A stretch of DNA of 64,000 nucleotides from Bos javanicus. Taxonomy: Eukaryota > Chordata > Mammalia > Artiodactyla > Bovidae. The notes under the pieces were generated by a model. The model worked only from the letters and a program-made list of their open reading frames with translations, was not told the origin of the DNA and did no database searches. This document shows positions 10,018 through 21,548 of this stretch, one piece after another. Position numbers and translations under genes: made by a program. Each line of letters opens with the position of its first letter. The stretch's first letter is position 1. The DNA is taken from the NCBI RefSeq assembly GCF_032452875.1, contig NC_083878.1, forward strand, positions 57,083,378 to 57,147,377, given 5' to 3'.

Positions 10018-12035
10018 ACTGACACATAATTTATTGATTTACAACATACTAATCTCTGTTGAGAATGGCTTTGTAATGTAGTGGGAATGAAAGCTTGATT
10101 AGGCTGAGAAGAAAATACAAGAGAGGAAGAGGAGACTGTAAGTTTAAATTTTATCTCTTTCAAGGACTTTCCTTTGAAAAGGAGCAAAGAAATGGACTGG
10201 TGGTTAACTGGATGGGTACATAAGAGAATGCAATTAAAAAAAAAAAAGATATAATGGCATGTTTATGTGTCTCTGGAAATGATACAGTAGAGAAGAATTT
10301 GATAATATGGTAGGAAAAAAAAAGATATTACAGGTACCAAACCTTTAAATGAACAAATTGCCTTTAAAGAGGAGCAGGGATGCATAGTAATTCCTTATGA
10401 GAGAAGGCAGAGTATGTGGGCATGAAGTTGGGAAGTTGCTGGGTGGCAACATGAAGTTTTCTTCTAAAATTTCCCAACTACTCAAATGCAAAATTATCCT
10501 GTGAGAAGTCTGAGAACCAAAAGTTATGAAATTGCAGTCTGGGACACTGAAAGAATGAATTGATGAGGAAAACAGAATTTTGAAAGTTCCAAGGATATAT
10601 TTGATATTCATGGACATAAATGGAAAGTGAAATCTGTCACCCTGCTTTTAGCATTTCTCTAGATTAGATTCAGCTGCTTGTGTATGATACCTGAATTAAT
10701 AGAAAGAAGATTTTAACGATGGTTTGGATTTTACCATGTGAGGACACTGGATGGGAAATTATGCAGAGGGAATTGAGAATGTAAGGATAAAATTATAGAA
10801 ATGAAAGGTGCAATCTAAATAGGGCAAAGAGGTAAATGACTGTTCAGGCAGCTGATGAACAATGAAAAACAACCAATCAGTGACTTGAAGGCAATGGAAG
10901 TCACTTTTGGGTATGGCTTACGAAAAATGATAGCTATAGAAGATTGATAAGCTACCAGTGTGTGTGTCAAACTTTGGACCTGACAAAAATCATATGCAGT
11001 TTTCCCACATTTATGAGCATTAAAATTAATCATGCATCAGTCAAAAAGAAAAGCTCAATAAATTATATAATTAAAGAACTAAATAGTACAGCTTATTTGG
11101 GGAGGAACATTTAAATAAATGTTAAAATACAAAGATCCAACTCCATTAAGTTTGTGAATTTGTTATTCAACACTGTTTAAATTCTTTTTCAATTTTCCCA
11201 CCATGTTGAGGCTTATCCTTCCTCAGTCCTTACTGTGGAATATAAATAACTCAGTGGGAGAGTGAATGAATGAATGGATGAATGAATGAAACTTCTGCAT
11301 TTCCAGTTTCATTTGCCATCAGAATACATATTTGTGATTTAGGCTGTGCCAATCTGATATACTCATAGAACTCATTTACTTTGATGTGGAAAAAGTCATG
11401 TGGACAAAATCAGGCAGAGAGCACAATATCTGTTTCATGGTTATTTCCTGCAATCAGTGGCAGTAATGGAATTTCTGAGTACCTCTGGAGCCTGAAGCAA
11501 TGGTAGCAATATCTTGAAACTTCCTAGTTATAGGAGAAGCAGCAGTCCTTCCACAGACAAGTTCTTATGCTAAACCTTAAAGAACCATTCCTCTAGAAGT
11601 TCAGTTTAGCTATGTCTTCATATCTCCCAATATTTCTATATCTTTATTCATATCTTTTTTCTACCACTAGCTAAAGTACATTCTAGTGTTTATAACTAAA
11701 AATTATAGCCAATACACCTCTCTTGAAAATTGATACACTTAGAAACAACCACTCCTATAGTTCAAAAAAAAAAATGAGAGTGAAAAATGGCACTGAATAT
11801 GAAGGAAATATGAAAAATGAGCATATAGTATGTCTATGAGAAAGTGGGCATATTTCTTTTTCAGTGGCAGATGCATAATTTTAGATTCATTAATTCTTAA
11901 AATAAAAAAGAATGTAAATCAATATAATGTTGCTCGTTTTAGGGTAATTGTTTTCTAAATGATAAGTTGAGGATTAAGATGAAATAATGCATGCAAATGA
12001 CCTTATGCATTGCCAGAAAACTAAGAGATCCTCCA
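10018..12035. other. Unassigned AT-rich spacer
   Basis: It contains A runs at about 10234-10245 and 11766-11774 and a (GAAT)n run at about 11262-11290. I recognise no transposon family, exon or RNA gene. Confidence 0.45.
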
Positions 12036-12038
12036 TAA

Positions 12039-12449
12039 TTGGACTGTGAAGAAAGCTGAGCACTGAAGAATTGATGCTTTTGGACTGTGGTGTTGGAGAA
12101 GACTCTTGAGAGCCCCTTGGACTGCAAGGAGATCCAACCAGTCCATTCTGAAGGAGATCAGCCCTGGGATTTCTTTGGAAGGAATGATGCTAAAGCTGAA
12201 ACTCCAGTACTTTGGCCACCTCATGTGAAGAGTTGACTCATTGGAAAGGATTCTGATGCTGGGAGGGATTGGGGGCAGGAGGAAAAGGGGACAACAGAGG
12301 ATGAGATTGCTGGATGGCATCACTGACTCGATGGACGTAAGTTTGAGTGAACTCCGGGAGTTGGTGATAGACAGGGAGACCTGGCATGCTGGGATTCATG
12401 GGGTGGCAAAGAGTCGGACACGACTGAGTGACTGAACTGAACTGACTGA
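12039..12449 (+). mobile_element. BovB 3' fragment
   Basis: It starts at 'ttggactgtgaagaaagctg' and ends in the (CTGAA)n BovB tail. It covers only the C-terminal coding region and tail. The open 64-codon frame at 12241-12435 ends in the BovB C-terminal motif 'HGVAKSRTRLSD'. An early stop (tga for cga in 'ctcatgtgaagagttg') breaks the frame. Confidence 0.9.
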
Positions 12450-12719
12450 TGACTATTAGAAGTGGAGGAACTAATAAAATGATTATCATAAAAACAGACT
12501 TGAAATTGTGAAAAGTATTTTTATTTCTTTCTCAATTAATGGGAAGTGAAACTAACAGAAAATATTTATAAACATAGATAGGCAAAAAAGTAAACATGTA
12601 GATAAAGTGTGGAAACTCTACAGAGAAATTTAAATATTTTTACCTATTGTGGGATTTTAGGGTCATTTTCCACTTTCATTTTTAATCAATTTTATTTAAG
12701 TATAATTAACTACTATAAC

Positions 12720-13328
12720 TGTCAGATTTTATTTTTTGGGCTCCAAAATCACTGCAGATGGTGACTGCAGTCATGAAATTAAAAGACGCTTACTCCTTGG
12801 AAGGAAAGTTATGATCAACCAAGATAGCATATTCAAAAGCAGAGACATTACTTTGCCAACAAAGGTCCATTTAGTCAAGGCTATGGTTTTTCCTGTGGTC
12901 ATGTATGGATGTGAGAGTTGGACTGGGAAGAAAGCTGAGGGCCGAAGAATTGATGCTTTTGAACTGTGGTTTTGCAGAAGACTCTTGAGAGTCCCTTGGA
13001 CTGCAAGGAGATCCAACTAGTCCATTCTAAAGGAGACAAGCCCTGGAATTTCTTTGGAAGGACTGATGCTAAAGCTGAAACTCCAATACTTTGGCCACCT
13101 CATGCGAAGAGTTGACTCATTAGAAAAGACTCTGATGCTGGGAGGGATTGTGGGCAGGAGGAGAAGGGGACGACAGAGGATGAGATGGCTGGATGGCATC
13201 ACTGACTCGATGGACGTGAGTCTGAGTGAACTCCGGGATTTGGTGATGGACAGGGAGGCCTGGCGTGCTGCGATTCATGGGGTCTCAAAGAGTTGGACAC
13301 GACTGAGCAACTGAACTAAACTGAACTA
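12720..13328 (+). pseudogene. BovB 3' fragment
   Basis: It runs from 'gtcagattttattttttggg' to a (CTGAA)n-type tail and covers the last third of the RT ORF. Frames at 12736-13020 (94 codons) and 13054-13314 (86 codons) carry 'KAMVFPVVMYGCESW' and 'LQYFGHLMRRVDSLEKT'. An in-frame stop near 13018 ends the first. Base changes from neighbouring copies are few, suggesting a fairly young insertion. Confidence 0.92.
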
Positions 13329-13479
13329 CTATAGGATGCACAGATTTTAACAATACAATTTAATGAGTTTTATGAAATGTATATAGCCATGAAACTATGT
13401 GACAATTGAGATATAAGTTGTATTCATGAAATACACGTTCATGTTTCATTCATCTTAAGCTATAATTTTTTGTTATTGG

Positions 13480-15300
13480 GTTATAGAGGTTCTTTATGTA
13501 TTTTAAGCATAAAGACTTTGTTAGATATATTTATTGTAAATATTTCCTGTAGTATATATTGTGTTTTGTTTTTTATCTTGCTTAATGCTACCTTTTGAAC
13601 TGTAGAATATTTTAATTGTGATGAGATCCAATTCATTATGCTTTCTTTTATACCTAACAAGAAATCTTTATCCATCTCATGGTAGCTAAGATATTGTCTA
13701 GAGTTTTGTTCTGGAGTCTTTATATCTTTAGCTTTTATTTTTATGATCCAAACTCCAATAATATTTTCATGGGATCAATATTACACATTTACAACCTCAA
13801 ACAGACACCTGGATATTGCATCACTTATTTTTTGAAAAGACGATTCCTTTCCCTATGCATTATTTTGGCTCTTCTGTTAAAAATCAACTGACTATGAGCA
13901 TTGATCTTTTTCAAATTCCTTTATTCTATACATTTGATGTATTTATTATTGTTCTCATCAATACATCTTCAGCTTCACATTGTTTAAAAATCAAGTAGTG
14001 CAAATCCTTCCTTAAATTTTGTTTTCAAAATTGTTATGGCCTTTCTAAAAACTATTTTTTTCCAATAAATTTGATTCATTTTGTCAATTCCTTAGAAGCC
14101 AAAAACAACAACAAAAAAAACTTCTTGGGGTTTTTATTGGAATTAAATAAATTAATAATAAATTATTTATTTATTAAATAAATAAATTAATTAAATAACC
14201 TATAAATCAATTTGAAGAGAATTGTTATTGTAAAAAGATTATTTTAATTCGTAAACATGGTCTATTTCTTCACTCACTTAGTAGTCCCTTAATATCTCAC
14301 TGTAATGTTTATATATTTCTATGTATAGAGTTACACATCTTTTGTGAAATTAAATACCATTTTATGTTAGATACAAATTTAAATGATAATTTGAAAATTT
14401 CCTTTTCAACTTGTTAATTACTAGCCTGTAGAAATGTGAACAATTTTTGTGTATTGGCTTTTTATCTGCCAGATTGATAAACTGACTTCACAATTTTAAT
14501 AATTTTTATAACAGTTTTTTTCTTAGGCTTTTCTACTTAAGAGCTGGAGACAGTTTTGCTTTTCTTTTTTATTTTTTCCTCTCCAGCTGGGCTTCCAATA
14601 CAAAGTTCAAGTGGAAGTTGGGAGAGTGGATATATTGACCTTTTTTGATCTTAAGAAGAAAGCACTCAGTCTTTTTTAAAATTAAGGGAGGCCCAGTACA
14701 AAATGAAATTTTGGGGCCTTGGGTTAAAAAATGATTAAGTATTTCAACACGATGACAGCATTAAATCAAGTTCTGTAAGTTCTTATTTTGTGATATGATC
14801 ATCCAGTTTGATTTTGTGGTTATGCTGTCCTCACAAAATGAATGGAGATGAGTTTCCTCTATTTTCTGAAAAAAAGTTTATAAAATTATTGGTGTAATTT
14901 ACACATAAAATTTTAATAGAGTTCACCGGCAAAGCTTTCTGGGCCTGTAGATTTCTTTGTGGAGAACTTTCTAAAACTGTTATTGGTATGAATTTAATGT
15001 CTTTAATATGGCTTTTAATAAAGTTTTCTATGTTATTGTTTCAGTTTATAAATTGTGTTTTTCAAGGAATTTGCACTATTCTTTCAAAGGGGCAACATTT
15101 CTAACAGAAAGGTTTTGGCATTCCAAACCTGAAATTCTATGATCTCAGTTTTTTTTAACTTGGTTATCAAACTTCCACTAAACGGAGTTGTTGTTATCAT
15201 TGATCTTATTAGAAGTTGAATTAGCTGGAGGTTTGGTTATAGCTTACATAACTTAATTCACTTTGGCTTCAGTTATTTTGAAGGTGAATTCAGCGCTGCC
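13480..15300 (-). pseudogene. Old antisense L1 (ORF2 remnant)
   Basis: Read in reverse, several blocks match antisense L1 ORF2: 'gaggttctttatgtatttta', 'attttaattgtgatgagatc', 'gagttcaccggcaaagcttt' with 'ctgggcctgtag', and 'ttcaaggaatttgcac'. Divergence is high, with stops in every frame. An AT-rich block at 14141-14206 interrupts it. It is a degraded 5'-truncated L1. Confidence 0.6.
14141..14206. repeat. AT-rich quasi-palindrome
   Basis: A run of AAATAAATTAATTT-type units can pair with itself (for example ttatttatttatt against aataaataaataa). It is probably a microsatellite that expanded inside the L1. Confidence 0.6.
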
Positions 15301-15409
15301 GGGTTCCCCATTCAGGTCAAACACGGCAAGGATTCTGGGTCCCAAAACAGCAGAATTCAAGTATGCTAGATCTTATACTGTCTGCTAAGTTACAGACTCT
15401 CCAAAACTG

Positions 15410-15617
15410 TTGTGCTGTGCTGTGCTTAGTCGCTCAGTCTTGTCTGACTCTTTTAGACACCATGAACTGTAGCCCTCCAGGTTCCTATCTCCATGGAGAT
15501 TCACCAGGCACAAATACTGGAGAGGGCTGCCTATCCCTTCTCGAGGGGATCTTCCCAACCCAGGGTCTCCTGCATTGCAGGTGGCTTCTATACCAGCTGA
15601 GCTACAAGGAAAGCCCT
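15410..15617 (-). mobile_element. Bov-tA SINE
   Basis: Antisense Bov-tA runs from 'gctgtgcttagtcgctcagt' to the tRNA head 'gctgagctacaaggaaagcc'. Short matching flanks (caaaactg near 15402 and again at 15619) serve as TSD. It is close to full length. Confidence 0.87.
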
Positions 15618-15629
15618 CAAAACTGGTAG

Positions 15630-16014
15630 TCATTTCTCTACTGTGCAGACTTTCCTCAGCCTCTGTTTACTTTGCAAAATTCTCCTGGAAAGTAATTAGT
15701 CATTCCTTGATGTCTTCAAGTGATTGGTTCTAGGAGCATCTCTCCTCCAATAAAAAATATCCAAAGTTTTTCAAGTCCTTTAAATACAATGGTGGTACAG
15801 TATTTGTTTGCAATCTGTGCACATTTTCCTCTAAACTTTAAATCATCTATCTTAAAATTACTTATAAAACAATATAATGTGCATGTTATGTCAAAAGTTG
15901 CTGGTGTGAAGCAAATTTAAGTTTTGTTTTTTGAAATGTTTTGAATTTTTTCAAATATTTTTCATCCACGTTAGTTGAATCTGAGGAAGTGGAACCCACT
16001 GATACAAAGTGTCT
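15630..16014. other. Unassigned spacer
   Basis: No repeat or gene recognised between the two SINEs. A 66-codon plus-strand frame lies at 15720-15920 without a recognisable motif. Confidence 0.4.
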
Positions 16015-16025
16015 ATACTTGGCAA

Positions 16026-16301
16026 TGGAGAAGGCAATGGCACCCCACTCCAGTACTCTTCCCTGGAAAATCCCATGGACTAAGTAGCCTGGTAGGCTGC
16101 AGTTCATGGGGTTGCAAAGAGTTGGACATGACGGAACGACTTCGCTTTCACTTTTCACTTTCATGCATTGGAGAAGGAAATGGCAACCCACTCCAGTGTT
16201 CTTGCCTGGAGAATCCCAGGGATGGGGGAGCCTGGTGGGCTGCCGTCTGTGGGGTCGCACAGAGTCAGACATGACTGAAGCGACTTAGCAGCAGCAGCAG
16301 C
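16026..16301 (+). mobile_element. Bov-A2 SINE, complete
   Basis: Two Bov-A monomers are joined by the 'cactttcacttttcactttc' linker and end in (AGC)5. A perfect 11-bp TSD (atacttggcaa at 16015-16025 and 16302-16312) defines the insertion precisely. It is near consensus, so relatively young. Overlapping open frames on both strands are SINE artefacts. Confidence 0.95.
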
Positions 16302-16312
16302 ATACTTGGCAA

Positions 16313-17700
16313 AGGTTGTCTTCTTTTAGGTGCCTCCAATTTCAGACACACAGACTTGTCAAGCATTTGGGTGTTTTCTTCTTGGCTGGTGAATTGTCTT
16401 TCTTTGAAGGGCTGTTCCTTTCTGCTCTTGCCCCCAGTAATTGCCTCAGTGATTATGCCCTTATGTCTAAGTGTTTCCAACCTTTACTGTCAAAGAAAAG
16501 ATTAGGAAAGGATAGCTCTAGAGTTTAGGTTTTTTGTAATTTTCTTTAAGTGTACAGCTTGTCACTGGCTTTATAACAAATGATGACTTTGTCGGTTTAT
16601 CTGGAGGCTTCTTATTGTTTTAGCTGGAGTGACAACCTTTCATAATTTTCTATGTCCAAACCAGAAACAGAACCTCTTCCTTTCATACGTAATATTTATT
16701 TATGCAGCAGTCAACTTACAAAAAAAGTTTGGGTAGATTATATTAAAAGAGAAGTTCTGGAAGAGCTACAAGGTATTATTAAAATAAGATGGAAGATTGT
16801 GTTTTCTTTTTTTCCAATAATATAAAAAACCCTGAATCAGATACATTACAGACACATCCAAGATAAATAACAGCTACTTTGTCTCACTGGCATATCACTA
16901 CCTGCTAAATAATTTTGAAAAGCTTCCTTATTGTGAATTTACTAAACTTAAGGAGATTGGCAAGACCTATAGTCAACTGTGAAGCAAATAGTTTTAAATA
17001 TTATAAAAGTATCCTACTTAGTAAAGTCATATTTGTCATGTGATGGTATATTTCCTCTTACTTTAATATTTGATATCACTATATTTGTGTTTTCAAAATC
17101 ATTTTAGAATAATCTATAATACTAATCCTATGTTCCATCTGTTGTAGTAAAATACATATCATCAACTTTTAATATATAATTATAGTAGTTGATACTCTCT
17201 AAATATTCATAATATATTCATTTAAATTCCTCTCACTTTCAAATTTTTTATTCTGCATTTTCCCATTATTTTGATAGTAGTAATTTACATAATTATGTGC
17301 ATTTCTATTTTATTAAAATGGTTTATGTGATACTGAGACTAGAGTTTTCTGTTTTAAATTCTTTACTAAATTTATATAATTCTTCACAATGCAAGGATTT
17401 TATTATGTATCTGGAATAAAGAGAAAGAAGAATGCTTGAGTTTTACTGTCTTCCTACTTGCCTTCCTGCTCTATTATATGGATGTTTTGTAAATCAACAG
17501 AGAATGGAATAATTAGGCTTCCTGGACAGCTGCAATACTAAACTTTCCATAAACTGTTAGTGGAAAGATTGCTTCAAAAGACTTCCTTTATTTTACCTAT
17601 AATTTCACCTTACAACTTTCTATAACTCCCTCTGTAAATCACATGGATTCTACAATTCTGTAGCACTTGCTGTTTTCCCCCATTATTTAGTAAAACTGCC
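16313..17700. other. Unassigned AT-rich spacer
   Basis: I see no recognisable repeat or exon. The 70-codon frame at 16316-16528 has no family resemblance I can defend. Confidence 0.4.
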
Positions 17701-17704
17701 AACT

Positions 17705-17850
17705 ATGGTGTTTCTCAAAATGTGGTGAATAGTGGAAACAGTCCCTTGTATGAATACTAAACAGTCTGGATTCTCAGCACTCCCAGTGACCAGGTAAATC
17801 TAAAGAAGCTCTGATAGATTTTCACACAGAGTGGGGCCCTTCCTGCCATT
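17705..17850 (-). mobile_element. Possible MER5A-like fragment (antisense)
   Basis: Blocks 'tggtgtttctcaaaatgtgg', 'ggattctcagcactcccag' and 'aagaagctctgatag' followed by 'gagtggggccc' keep the order of an antisense MER5A. Similarity is weak. Confidence 0.35.
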
Positions 17851-18530
17851 GTGTGAGGGAAAAACAAACAGATGGTCCATTTAGTCAAAACTCCATGTGT
17901 TAGAGTTGTCAGAAGCTTCACAACCAGGTGATATAAATTACCATAGTTGGAAATAACCTTGAGCATTTTATTATATGGGGAAGTTTATACGTAACTGTAG
18001 TTATTTATTCTATCATAAAAGATTTAAGTTGTTATTTTGAAAGTTGGCTTACTACAAACTTTTGAGTTCAAAGATACCTGCTTTTTATAATAAGGCTGAG
18101 AAGTAGAAGAAAAGTTGTTTTCAAAGTCCAGTATGTTTTTCCATTGGAATAGTAGGGTATTATGTTGTATAGAGACTAGTGGTCTGCAATGAGATAAGAA
18201 GTGATTTAATCACAAGATAGAGTAGGAAAAATATTTGATAATTGAGTTCTAGAATATTTACATTTAGTTTCCAAACTGGTATTTGTAGCTTCTGCTATAA
18301 GCCCTAGTCTTAGGAGAAATCTAAGGTAAATAATGTACTGTGCCTGCTTTGCTACAGTATATGAGATACACTTTTCTCACCTTCTTTAATATCTAGAAAC
18401 ACTTGAAGTAGTTACTAATAACAGTGCTTCAAATAATGAGGTGAGGCAGAGCAACCTAAGAAGAATTCCATTTATAAGTGATATTCGCTGCCTCTAAAAT
18501 AATGATTTAGATTCCTGAGATGGTTACTAA
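17851..18530. other. Unassigned spacer
   Basis: No feature recognised; AT-rich, with no frame above about 70 codons. Confidence 0.4.
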
Positions 18531-18532
18531 TC

Positions 18533-18815
18533 ATATGTCAGTTTGACTGGGCTGTGTGGTACCTAGATAATGGTTAAACATATTTCTGAGTGTTTCCGGA
18601 TGATATTAATACTTGAATCCATAGATTGAGTAAAGCAGATTATCTCCCCACTGTGGATGGGCATCATCCAACTTGGTGAAGGTCTGAGTAAAAGAAAATG
18701 GTGGAAGAAGGAGAATTGCTCACACAATCTGACTGTTTTCTAGCTGGAACATTAGAACATCTCTTACCTTTGGCTTCAGACTCAGACGGGGACTTAACTC
18801 AATATCTATCTATAC
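18533..18815 (+). mobile_element. MLT1A-like MaLR LTR fragment
   Basis: The order 'gtcagtttgactgggctgtg', 'tttctgagtgtttccggatg', 'agattgagtaaagcagatta' and 'gggcatcatccaacttggtg' follows the 5' two-thirds of MLT1A-type LTRs. It is cut off before the poly(A) region, where BovB sequence follows. Confidence 0.75.
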
Positions 18816-18818
18816 ATT

Positions 18819-19287
18819 GTTGTTCAGTCACTAAGTCCTGACTGACTCCTTGTGACCCCATGCACTGAAGTACACTGGGATACCCTGTCCTTCACTATTT
18901 CCCAGAGCTTGCTCAAACTCATGTCCATTGAGTCAGTGATGTCATCCAACCAAAACATCTTCTGTTGCCTCAATCTCCTCCTGCCCTCAATCTCCCAGCA
19001 TTAGGGTCTTTCCCAAGGAGCTGGCTCGTCACATCAAGTGGCCAAAGTATTGGAGCTTCAGCTTCATCACCAGTAATTCCAATCCATAATCAGGGTTGAT
19101 TCCCTTTAGGATTGACTGGTTTGATCTCCTTGCAGTCCAAGGGACTCTCAAGTCTTCTCCAGCACCACAATTCAAAAGCATCAATTCTTAGGCACTCAGC
19201 TTTTTTCATGATCCAACTCTTACATCCATACATGACTACTGGAAAAAGTTCTGACTATATGGACCTTTTTCTGCAAAGTGATGTCTT
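18819..19287 (-). mobile_element. Old BovB 3' fragment
   Basis: Antisense BovB 3' region starting 'tgttgttcagtcactaagtc'. It is more diverged than its neighbour at 19325. It covers the C-terminal coding part back to 'gtgatgtctttg'. Frameshifts break any ORF. Confidence 0.8.
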
Positions 19288-19324
19288 TGTGTATATCCAT
19301 ATGTTTATCTCATTGAATATACAT

Positions 19325-19591
19325 ACTTCAGTTCAGTTCCATTCAGTCACTCAGTCATGCCCGACTCTTTGCAACCCCATGAATCACAGCACGCCAGGCC
19401 TCCCTGTCCATCACCAGCTCCTAGAGTTCAACCAAACTCATGTGCATCAAGTCAGTGATGCCCCAGCCATCTCATTCTCTGTCGTCCCCTTCTCCTCCTG
19501 ACCCCAATCCCTCCAAGCATCAGGGTCTTTTCCAATGAGCCAACTCTTTGCATGAGGTGGCCAAAGTATTGGAGTTTCAGCCTCAGCATCA
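19325..19591 (-). mobile_element. Host BovB, 3' piece (resumes at 21549)
   Basis: Antisense BovB 3' end with a (TTCAG)n-type tail at the left, running to 'cagcctcagcatca'. It is continuous in consensus order with the sequence that resumes at 21549 (atcaatccttccaatgaata). The 4-bp direct repeat atca at 19588-19591 and 21549-21552 brackets the insertion. Confidence 0.88.
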
Positions 19592-19950
19592 TGAAGATCT
19601 TTTTTGTACAGTTCTTCTGTGTATTCTTGCCATCTCTTCTTAATATCTTCTGCTTCTGTTAGGTCCGTACCATTTCTGTCCTTTATCGAGCTCATCATTG
19701 CATGAAATGTTCCTTTAGTATCTCTGATTTTCTTGAAGAGATTGCTAGTCTTTCCCATTCTGTTGTTTTCCTCTATTTCTTTGCATTGATCGCTGAAGAA
19801 GGCTTTTTTATCTCTTCTTGCTATTCTTTGGAACTCTGCATTCAGATGTTTATATCTTTCCTTTTCTCCTTTGTTTTTCGCTTCTCTTCTTTTCATAGCT
19901 ATTTGTAAGGCCTTCCCAGACAGCCATTTTGCTTTTTTGCATTTCTTTTC
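19592..19950 (-). mobile_element. Inverted 5' segment of twin-primed BovB
   Basis: About 360 bp of BovB lies antisense. It covers the linker between endonuclease and RT; the minus-strand frame 19447-19896 includes 'NAEFQRIARRDKKAFF' and 'KDRNGTDLTEAEDIKK'. It abuts the plus-strand part of the same element at 19951-19956. A 23-bp stretch of BovB (gaactgtac... to ...gatcttca) occurs in both parts. This is the geometry expected when a second internal priming event produces a 5' inversion. Confidence 0.8.
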
Positions 19951-19955
19951 TATGG

Positions 19956-21548
19956 GAACTGTACAAAAAAGATCTTCACAACCCAGATAATCACGATGGT
20001 GTGATCACTGACCTAGAGACAGACATCCTGGAATGTGAAGTCAAGTGGGCCTTAGAAAGCATCACTATGAACAAAGCTAGTGGAGGTGATGGAATTCCAG
20101 TTGAGCTATTCCAAATCCTAAAAGATGATGCTGTGAAAGTGCTGCACTCAATATGCAAGCCATTTTGGAAAACTCAGCAGTGGCCACAGGACTGGAAAAG
20201 GTCAGTTTTCATTCCAATCCCAAAGAAAGGCAATGCCAAAGAATGCTCAAACTACCGCACAATTGCACTCATCTCACACACTAGTAAAGTAATGCTCAAA
20301 ATTCACCAAGCCAGGCTTCAGCAATATGTGAACCATGAACTTCCTGATGTTCAAGCTGGTTTTAGAAAAGGCAGAGGAACCAGAGATCAAATTGCCAACA
20401 TCCGCTGGATCATAGAAAAAGCAAGAGAGTTCCAGAAAAACATCTATTTCTGCTTTACTGACTATGCCAAAGCTTTTGACTGTGTGGATCACAATAAACT
20501 GTGGAAAATTCTGAAAGAGATGGGAATAGCAGACCACCTGATCTGCCTCTAGAGAAATTTGTGTGCAGGTCAGGAAGCAACAGTTAGAACTGGACATGGA
20601 ACAACAGACTGGTTCCAAATAGGAAAAGGAGTTCGTCAAGGTTGTATTTTGTCACCCTGCTTATTTAACTTATATGCAGAGTACATCATGAGAAACACTG
20701 GACTGGAAGAAACACAAGCTGGAATCAAGATTGCCAGGAGAAATATCAATAACCTCAGATATGCAGATGACACCACCCTTATGGCAGAAAGGGAAGAGGA
20801 ACTCAAAAGCCTCTTGATGAAAGTGAAAGTGGAGAGTGAAAAAGTTGGCTTAAAGCTCCACATTCAGAAAACGAAGATCATGGCATCCAGTCCCACCACT
20901 TCATGGGAAATAGATGGGGAAACAGTGGAAACAGTGTCAGACTTTATTTTTCTGGGCTCCAAAATCACTGCAGATGGTGACTGCAGCCATGAAATTAAAA
21001 GACGCTTACTCCTTGGAAGGAAAGTTATGACCAAACTAGATAGCATATTCAAAAGCAGAGACATTACTTTGCCAACAAAGGCTCGTCTAGTCAAGGCTAT
21101 GGTTTTTCCTGTGGTCATGTATGGATGTGAGAGTTGGACTGTGAAGAAGGCTGAGAGCTGAAGAATTGATGCTTTTGAACTGTGGTGTTGGAGAAGACTC
21201 TTGAGAGTCCAAGGGATGGACTGCAAGGAGATCCAACCAGTCCATTCTGAAAGAGATCAGCTCTGGGATTTCTTTGGAAGGAATGATGCTAAAGCTGAAA
21301 CTCCAGTACTTTGGCCACCTCATGCGAAGAGTTGACTCATTGGAAAAGACTCTGATGCTGGGAGGGATTGGGGGCAGGAGGAGAAGAGGATGACAGAGGA
21401 TGAGATGGCTGGATGGCATCACTGACTCGATGGACGTGAGTCTGAGTGAACTCCGGGATTTGGTGATGGACAGGGAGGCCTGGCGTGCTGCGATTCATGG
21501 GGCCGCAAAGAGTCGGACGTGACTGAGCGACTGATCTGATTTGATCTG
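19956..21548 (+). pseudogene. BovB RT ORF of the inverted insertion, near-intact then broken
   Basis: This is the direct 3' part of the twin-primed BovB. It encodes an RTE-clade RT that would copy its own RNA by target-primed reverse transcription. One frame (codons starting at positions divisible by 3) stays open from 19956 to 21158 except for a single amber codon at 20550-20552, where sister copies have TTG (Leu). RT motif A reads DYAKAFD at 20460-20480 and the catalytic YADD box lies at 20760-20771, both intact. A second stop (TGA, probably from CGA) is at 21159-21161. A local rearrangement at 21207-21216 then shifts the frame. The endonuclease is missing. The end carries a (GATCT)n-type tail. 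It is non-functional as it stands. Confidence 0.9.

Noticed and set aside
15886..16272. 128-codon minus-strand frame
   Set aside because: It is the antisense of a Bov-A2 SINE; such frames recur at every Bov-A2 copy (1535, 54381).
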